Shown in pieces: positions 6,194-10,586 of a stretch of 10,586 nucleotides of DNA. Source of the DNA: Verrucomicrobiota bacterium (GTDB taxonomy: Bacteria > Verrucomicrobiota > Verrucomicrobiia > Chthoniobacterales > UBA10450). A program made the position numbers and the translations under genes. The notes below the pieces were generated by a model. The model did not search any database and was not told the origin of the DNA. It worked only from the letters and a program-made list of their open reading frames with translations. The stretch lies in assembly GCA_003218525.1 (NCBI GenBank), contig QHNU01000025.1, positions 1 through 10,586 on the forward strand. The letters are read 5' to 3'. Numbering within the stretch: the stretch's first letter is position 1; every line of letters starts with the position of its first letter.

Positions 6194-7172
6194 TCAGTAA
6201 AGAAGATACTCTTTTCGCTCGCTCTTGAAGTGGGCGACGTCATCCGCCCAACCAGCGACGATCGCGGCCGGTCCATTGCCCCGAGCAAGTTCCGATTGGA
6301 TCGACGCGCTTCCGTAACATTTGAAAAACATATCCCGTTTCCCCCGACTACTGCGCGCAATTAAATTCGTCCGCAACTCACGATTCATCTCCGCCAGTGC
6401 ATAAATGTTAATGGCCGTGAGATTGGCGCTCGCGTCCGGTTCGATGTGGAGGTAACTACCACCGCCTGATCCGCCGCGGTATTCGCTGAACGTCACTCCA
6501 TTCAAACGTTGTGAGTTCATGTAGTTGGTGAACGTACTCGCACTGACGCCCCGGGCCGCGATGATCTCGAAAGGCCGTGACCCGCCCACGCCAGTTTCCG
6601 GTCCGTGCAATTCACCGATGAGTCCGGTTGCGACGTAATAATGCGGCGAATTCCACCGCGGAATGTTGGGCGACGTCCGAATCCAGCGCAGGCCGGTTTC
6701 GTTCCAGGTGAAATTGCGTGTCCAGCCACGCATTGGCACAATGTGGAGATTGCAACGGCCCTTAATCCAACCTTTGTTGTTGATCATCAGAGCGAGTTCT
6801 CCGCAGGTCATGCCGTGCACATACGGGACCGGAAACGCCCCGACGAAAGAAATCCATTGCGGCTCGATCAAAGGGCCTTCCGCGCGCAAGCCGCCGAGAG
6901 GATTAGGTCGATCCAGGACGACGAACTGGATCTCATTTTCCGCCGCTGCTTCCATGCATTTTCCCATCGTGCTGATGTAGGTGTAACTGCGGCAGCCGAT
7001 GTCTTGCAGATCGAAAACAAGCGTGTCGATTCCGCGTGTTTTCCGTTCAGGAAGGCGTACCCGGACGACTCCAGCACGTCGATGCCGAGTTTCACGGCGG
7101 CCTGCGCCTGGGTTGTCGTAATATCCGTGCAAAGAGAAGAGCGAGGACAATTTTGTTTCCGGGGAAACGCAT
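6194..7172 (-). pseudogene. namZ: Broken exo-beta-N-acetylmuramidase (NamZ/DUF1343 family), internal deletion and frame changes
   Basis: NamZ removes MurNAc from the non-reducing end of peptidoglycan fragments outside the inner membrane. The family-like sequence here is spread over three frames. Frame 1 starts at the ATG at 7172 with a signal-peptide-like MRFPGNKIVLALLFA and meets a stop after 26 codons. Frame 2 carries AAVKLGIDVLESSGYAFLNGK, the normal family N-terminus, ending near 7039. Frame 3 resumes at about 7036 with RGIDTLVFDLQDIGCRSYTY and runs intact to the family's usual terminal YLLY at 6194. From memory of Bacillus subtilis NamZ (YbbC), about 75 residues normally separate L-x-G-K from the [V/I]D-x-L-x-FD-[I/L]-QD block, including the 'GPEHG' segment with the proposed catalytic Glu; all of it is missing. 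The remaining 280 or so codons hold no stops, so the loss looks recent or is an assembly fault. nadD follows closely; nagZ diverges from the 5' side. Confidence 0.85.
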
Positions 7173-7184
7173 TAAATTTAGCGT
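7156..7184 (+). promoter_or_regulatory. Possible promoter for nagZ (leaderless)
   Basis: TAGCGT (7179-7184) lies 7 bp before the nagZ ATG, with a poor -35 (TTTCCG, 7156-7161) at 17 bp spacing. The -10 hexamer is identical to those proposed before the FKBP and zinc-ribbon genes. If used, transcription would start at or beside the ATG, giving a leaderless mRNA. A short GGA at 7186-7188 could instead act as a weak ribosome site. Confidence 0.22.
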
Positions 7185-7191
7185 GGACGTT

Positions 7192-8292
7192 ATGAAGCAT
7201 GCCTCAGCCGGTCAACTGCTCCTCGTCGGCGTCCGTGGTCCTGAACTCGGCGCCGCGGAAGCCAAGTTACTGCGCCGAGTGCAGCCAGGCGGATTCATCC
7301 TATTCGGACGAAACATCAAGACGCCTGTGCAATTACGGAAGTTAATTGATGACCTCCGTGAGGTCAGCGAAATCGAACCGATCATCACAATTGATCAAGA
7401 AGGGGGCCGGGTCTCACGGTTGCGTCTGATCGGGAACGAGCCGCCCAATGCGCAGCAGTTGCGCGATAAGGGGGAGATCGGGTTGATTGGCCGGCATGGC
7501 GATATTACCGGCCGCCTGCTTCGCTTGTTCGGATTCAACCTCGATCTTTGTCCCGTGCTCGATATTTCCTTCGACGACAACGCGGACAATTCATTGCGCG
7601 GTCGTTGTTATGGAAGGACGCCCGAGGAAGTAATCAAAAACGCCGAAGCGTTTAATGACGCGCTTCGTGCCAGCGGTATCGCCACCTGCGGCAAACATTT
7701 CCCGGGCTATTCCGCCGCCACCATCGATGCACATTACGATTTGCCGAAAATCGATAGGACCCGTGCTCAGCTCGGTGCGAGCGAGCTCGCCGTATTCGGC
7801 AAATTCTCCTCAAAAGTGGACAGCATGATGATTTGTCACGGCTGGTATCCCTGCTTCGAGCCGACAAAAACGCCCGCATCGCTAAGTCGGGCTATCGTGA
7901 CTGACTTGCTCCGTGGCGAACTGCGCTTCAATGGCCTGACTATGACGGACGATCTCGATATGGGCGCGATTCTGAACGAGTACAGCTTTGCTGACATGCT
8001 GCGACTGGCCTTCCATGCTGGCAATGATCTGGCCATGATTTGTCATCGGATCGACCGGGTAGCGGAAGCGCGAGACGTGATTGAAAAGCTGCCGCGCCAA
8101 CTTCTGGATGCCGCTCTCGCAGATGTGGCTCGCTTTAAAGCCAGCCTGGCGCCGCCGGCCAAGTTCTCGGAGGAGGCGTTCCGTAAAACGGATGCGGAAG
8201 TCTGGGAGTTGCGGGTGGCAGTTCTTGGTGAAGAACGGGCGGCTCAGCGAAGCACCGAAAAAGGATCGCACTCCCCGGTCGAACTGTACTGA
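7192..8292 (+). CDS. nagZ: Beta-N-acetylhexosaminidase NagZ (glycoside hydrolase family 3)
   Basis: NagZ cleaves non-reducing GlcNAc from muropeptides or glycan ends during wall recycling. The 366-residue protein has no signal peptide, so it is expected in the cytoplasm. Family blocks in order are PGGFILFGRNI (32-42), IDQEGGRV (67-74), the KHFPG motif at 168-172 followed by the catalytic Asp179-x-His181 dyad, and MTDDLDM with the nucleophile Asp253. The usual KHFPGHG reads KHFPGYS here, so the His-Gly pair after KHFPG is replaced, although the Asp/His dyad is kept. A tail of about 40 residues after the domain is unlike standard NagZ and ends in VELY. The ATG at 7192 is chosen over the longer open frame to 7036 because family similarity begins with GQLLLVGVRG. 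The gene diverges from the namZ remnant by 19 bp. Confidence 0.94.
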   Translation: MKHASAGQLLLVGVRGPELGAAEAKLLRRVQPGGFILFGRNIKTPVQLRKLIDDLREVSEIEPIITIDQEGGRVSRLRLIGNEPPNAQQLRDKGEIGLIGRHGDITGRLLRLFGFNLDLCPVLDISFDDNADNSLRGRCYGRTPEEVIKNAEAFNDALRASGIATCGKHFPGYSAATIDAHYDLPKIDRTRAQLGASELAVFGKFSSKVDSMMICHGWYPCFEPTKTPASLSRAIVTDLLRGELRFNGLTMTDDLDMGAILNEYSFADMLRLAFHAGNDLAMICHRIDRVAEARDVIEKLPRQLLDAALADVARFKASLAPPAKFSEEAFRKTDAEVWELRVAVLGEERAAQRSTEKGSHSPVELY

Positions 8293-8303
8293 GTCGCCGA
8301 CAA

Positions 8304-8332
8304 TTGACGCAGTTCGCCTCTGCCGATAGCGT
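8304..8332 (+). promoter_or_regulatory. Possible sigma70-type promoter for the zinc-ribbon gene (leaderless)
   Basis: TTGACG (8304-8309) and TAGCGT (8327-8332) have the ideal 17-bp spacing and sit entirely in the 46-bp gap after nagZ. The -10 ends 6 bp before the GTG start, so transcription would begin at about the start codon itself. This agrees with the absence of any Shine-Dalgarno sequence. The -10 is a weak match to consensus. Confidence 0.35.
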
Positions 8333-8338
8333 TCGCGC

Positions 8339-9043
8339 GTGCAAGCGGTGCTGGAAAAACTGCTGATCCTGCAGGACCGGGATCAGAAGATCCGGCAAAT
8401 TCAACTCGAGGTTAAAACGCTTCCGCAACAGCGAAAGAACCTTGAAGCGCAACTGGCAGCCAACGCCGCTACTCTCGAGTCGCTCAAACAACGGGCGAGA
8501 CAGCTCGAGATCGAGCGCAAAAAACTCGAGCTCGATGTCGGCACCCGCCAGAATAGTATCTCGAGATTGAAGACGCAGCAGTACGAAACGCGTAAGAATG
8601 ATGAATTTCAGGCGATGGGCCACGAGATCGAGCGTTATGAAAAGGAGATCGTGCAGCTGGAAGATCAGGAGCTCGAATTGATGGAACAGGCCGACAAGTT
8701 AAAATCCGAAATTTCCATTCAGGAAAAAATGGCCGCGGCCGGGCGGGATTCGGTTAATCGACAACTTGTTGATCTCGATCAAAAGGCGAAGACGCTGGAG
8801 GCGCGCCTGGGAGACCTGGCCAAAGAACGCGAGCAACTGGCTACTACGATTGACGAGGATGTGCTCTATCGCTACGAGCGATTGTTTTCGAGCAAGGGAG
8901 ATGCAGCGGTTGTGGCCGTCGAACACGGAGTTTGCACCGGATGTCACATGAAAGTCACTACCCAGACGGCAGTGCGGGCCAAAAGCGACAGCGAAATTGT
9001 CAGTTGCGAGCAGTGTGGTCGCATTCTTTACGCGCCCGAGTGA
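8339..9043 (+). CDS. Coiled-coil protein with C-terminal C4 zinc ribbon (COG1579/DUF164, CT398-like)
   Basis: The family has an unresolved role; its chlamydial member CT398 (CdsZ) is a coiled-coil zinc-ribbon protein reported to bind type III secretion parts and sigma-54. Here 234 residues form a long, charged, Glu/Lys/Gln/Leu-rich coiled coil (about 5-175) with a turn around residues 85-95 (KNDEFQAMGHEI, the best-kept part of the family), then a zinc ribbon with Cys199-x2-Cys202 and Cys223-x2-Cys226. No signal peptide or membrane segment is present, so it is cytoplasmic. The start is the GTG at 8339; no Shine-Dalgarno sequence precedes it. It follows nagZ by 46 bp with its own possible promoter. 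Its stop lies 3 bp from the stop of the converging ychF gene. Confidence 0.88.
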   Translation: MQAVLEKLLILQDRDQKIRQIQLEVKTLPQQRKNLEAQLAANAATLESLKQRARQLEIERKKLELDVGTRQNSISRLKTQQYETRKNDEFQAMGHEIERYEKEIVQLEDQELELMEQADKLKSEISIQEKMAAAGRDSVNRQLVDLDQKAKTLEARLGDLAKEREQLATTIDEDVLYRYERLFSSKGDAAVVAVEHGVCTGCHMKVTTQTAVRAKSDSEIVSCEQCGRILYAPE

Positions 9044-9046
9044 CCG

Positions 9047-10168
9047 TTAGACGTTAAAACGAAACTCAATAACGTCGCCGTCTTTGACCACATAATCTTT
9101 GCCTTCGATTCGAAGTTTCCCCGCTTCCCGTGCTTTGGCAGACGAACCTAGGGAGACGAGTTCCTCATACTGAATTACTTCTGCTGCAATAAACCCACGC
9201 TCGAAATCGGAGTGAATGACCCCGGCTGCTTGCGGCGCTTTATCGCCGGCGTGAATCGTCCAGGCCCGCGATTCTTTTTCACCCGTGGTCAAATAAGTGC
9301 GCAATCCGAGCAGGTGATAAACGGCACGGATAAGCGCGCCGACTCCACTCTCGTTCACACCAAGATCCCGCAAATACTCAGCCGCTTCCACCTCGCTTAG
9401 ATCAACCAACTCGCTTTCAATCTGTGCACTAATGACGACGGCTTCAGTGGCGAAATGATTCTTCGCGTACTCCTGTACCGCTTTCACATGGTGTGTCACC
9501 GGATTTTCTTCGCCGCCCGACAAAAGCGCGAGATCACTTTCGGCCACATTGCAGGCGAACAGGGTTGGTTTGGCAGTAAGCAGAAAAAATCCGCGCGCGA
9601 TTGCTTTCTCTTCCTCGGTCAGTGACAAAGTCACCGCCGGCTTCCCCGAGTCCAGGTGGGGCAGGAACTTCTCCAGCACTGCATTTTCTGCCTTGGCCGG
9701 TTTGGATCCGGCGCGCAGTTCTTTCTGCAACCGGTCACGGCGCTTTTGAAGGGAAGCAAGATCGGCCAGTACGAGTTCGGTGTTGATCACATCGATGTCG
9801 CGAATGGGATCAATCGCGCCACTGACATGATGAACATCGGGATTTTCGAAACAGCGTACGACCTGCACGATTGCGTCCACTTTACGGATGTGGCTGAGAA
9901 ATTGGTTGCCCAACCCTTCGCCGGTGCTCGCGCCTTTGACCAAACCGGCAATGTCGACGAACTCGATCGCGGTCGGAACAATTTTTTGGGAGCGCGAGAG
10001 TTTGGCAAGCACCTCGAGGCGCGCATCCGGCACGGTGACCATGCCGAGATTCGGATCGATGGTGCAAAACGGATAGTTTGCAGCCGGCGCTTTGTGGGTC
10101 CGTGTGACAGCGTTGAAGAGGGTCGATTTGCCGACATTCGGCAGCCCAACAATTCCAGCGCTCAGCAC
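9047..10168 (-). CDS. ychF: Redox- and stress-linked ribosome-binding ATPase YchF (OBG-type P-loop NTPase)
   Basis: YchF is a universally conserved P-loop nucleotidase that hydrolyses ATP better than GTP, binds ribosomes and affects oxidative-stress responses. The 373-residue protein has Walker A GLPNVGKST (8-16), the switch II block DIAGLVKGAS (72-81), an N-x-x-E specificity motif NVAE (207-210) in place of the GTP-type NKxD, a helical coiled-coil insert (about 130-200), and a C-terminal TGS domain (about 290-372) ending in VVKDGDVIEFRFNV. The length is typical for bacteria. The start is the GTG at 10168, directly before the conserved AGIVGLPNVGKS; AGGG lies 9 nt upstream. A loose promoter-like pair, TTACGC and TAGATT with 17 bp between, covers 10215-10187 on the minus strand. 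Transcription is monocistronic as far as seen. Confidence 0.97.
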   Translation of the reverse strand: MLSAGIVGLPNVGKSTLFNAVTRTHKAPAANYPFCTIDPNLGMVTVPDARLEVLAKLSRSQKIVPTAIEFVDIAGLVKGASTGEGLGNQFLSHIRKVDAIVQVVRCFENPDVHHVSGAIDPIRDIDVINTELVLADLASLQKRRDRLQKELRAGSKPAKAENAVLEKFLPHLDSGKPAVTLSLTEEEKAIARGFFLLTAKPTLFACNVAESDLALLSGGEENPVTHHVKAVQEYAKNHFATEAVVISAQIESELVDLSEVEAAEYLRDLGVNESGVGALIRAVYHLLGLRTYLTTGEKESRAWTIHAGDKAPQAAGVIHSDFERGFIAAEVIQYEELVSLGSSAKAREAGKLRIEGKDYVVKDGDVIEFRFNV

Positions 10169-10586
10169 AGGCGCGGACCCTAGCGCAATCTACAGAAGCG
10201 GTCTACGACGCGTAATGGACTGCCGCTCTCGAAACGCTCGCAGCGGTCGGGCGTCGCTCGCAGCGCATCGGCCGCGGAGCGGATCGCAAGAGGAATGCAG
10301 CTTTCGTCGAGCCACGTGGACGTATTGCCCTAAGGTCCCATAGGCAGAGCCCACCAAACCTTCGAAAGTGTTCGGAAAAGAAAATCGTTATGACTGAATT
10401 AATTCCGGCTCTTTTAACCCCGACCCTTACGCAAAGCGGACTGCTCGCCGTGTTGCTGCAGCGCCAGCGCTCCAAAGTAATCCAGTTGGCCCGGCGTCGC
10501 GCACACCGCAGGCATTTGCATGCCGTTTTCTGGAGTATGCTCACTTGTCCGTTCCGCGCGCTAACGGCGCCAAGGCTCTTCAATGA
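10169..10586. other. Terminal 418 bp without a supportable gene
   Basis: This stretch upstream of ychF runs to the window edge. It contains the likely ychF promoter, an 11-bp direct repeat cgctcgcagcg at 10235-10245 and 10255-10265, and an AT-richer patch around 10370-10417 with the palindrome gaattaattc (10396-10405). Open frames exist in several phases: plus strand from an ATG at 10390 to the window end, and minus strand 10583-10203 and 10521-10414. None resembles a known family. The plus frame could be the start of a gene cut by the window edge, but nothing in its first 65 codons supports that. Confidence 0.5.

Noticed and set aside
7036..7191. Upstream extension of nagZ to an ATG at 7036
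   Set aside because: The extra 52 residues are the antisense of the namZ N-terminus and have no NagZ similarity; the ATG at 7192 fits the family start.
10414..10521. Minus-strand 35-codon frame starting M-Q-M-P-A-V
   Set aside because: The composition looks protein-like, but it has no ribosome site, an in-frame stop close upstream and no family resemblance.
10203..10583. Minus-strand 126-codon frame at the window end
   Set aside because: Cys/Arg-rich shadow-like composition, TTG start, no recognisable motif, and it covers the likely ychF promoter.
1..10586. CRISPR arrays, tRNA or rRNA genes, phage or insertion-sequence genes
   Set aside because: No spaced direct-repeat array, cloverleaf-like segment, rRNA-like block or transposase/integrase motif was seen on either strand by eye.

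Overview
The window is ordinary bacterial chromosome, mostly housekeeping genes with a peptidoglycan theme. The organism is probably a Gram-negative member of the PVC group, most likely a soil-type Verrucomicrobiota. This rests on the gene mix, several proteins with Sec signal peptides, a coiled-coil/zinc-ribbon protein of the type chlamydiae also carry, sparse Shine-Dalgarno sequences, and a 'gtcatttcgagc' style dispersed repeat. The taxonomic call is an inference and is weak. I see no phage, insertion sequence, CRISPR array, tRNA or rRNA.

Layout. 1-2558 (+): the ClpX ATPase, with its 5' end cut by the window edge, then CinA. A perfect 11-bp inverted repeat sits on the cinA start codon. 2559-3040: a gene-poor convergent gap holding a REP-like element and a cluster of hairpins. 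3041-4500 (-): a putative secreted lysozyme-like protein overlapping by ATGA with a downstream secreted L,D-transpeptidase. 4517-5248 (+): a secreted FKBP-type prolyl isomerase, starting 16 bp from the divergent lysozyme-like gene. 5252-7172 (-): a broken namZ (exo-muramidase), then nadD and rsfS in transcription order. 7192-9043 (+): nagZ, then a C4 zinc-ribbon coiled-coil protein. 9047-10168 (-): the OBG-type nucleotidase YchF. 10169-10586: no gene I can support.

How the genes fit together. Four of the ten genes act on peptidoglycan: the lysozyme-like protein, the L,D-transpeptidase, NamZ and NagZ. NamZ and NagZ together strip glycan ends in known recycling pathways. Here they are divergent neighbours, but namZ has lost about 75 codons, including the Pro-Glu-His-Gly segment, and lies in three reading frames. 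The remaining genes serve proteolysis (ClpX), nicotinamide-nucleotide salvage and synthesis (CinA, NadD), ribosome silencing (RsfS), periplasmic folding (FKBP) and translation or stress (YchF).

I did not find a clear new biological system. The items most worth a second look are the namZ lesion, the possible AUA start of rsfS directly behind a perfect GGAGGT, the hairpin over the cinA start, the coupled lysozyme-like/L,D-transpeptidase pair, and a shared TTGACG/TAGCGT promoter pattern that would make two genes leaderless.
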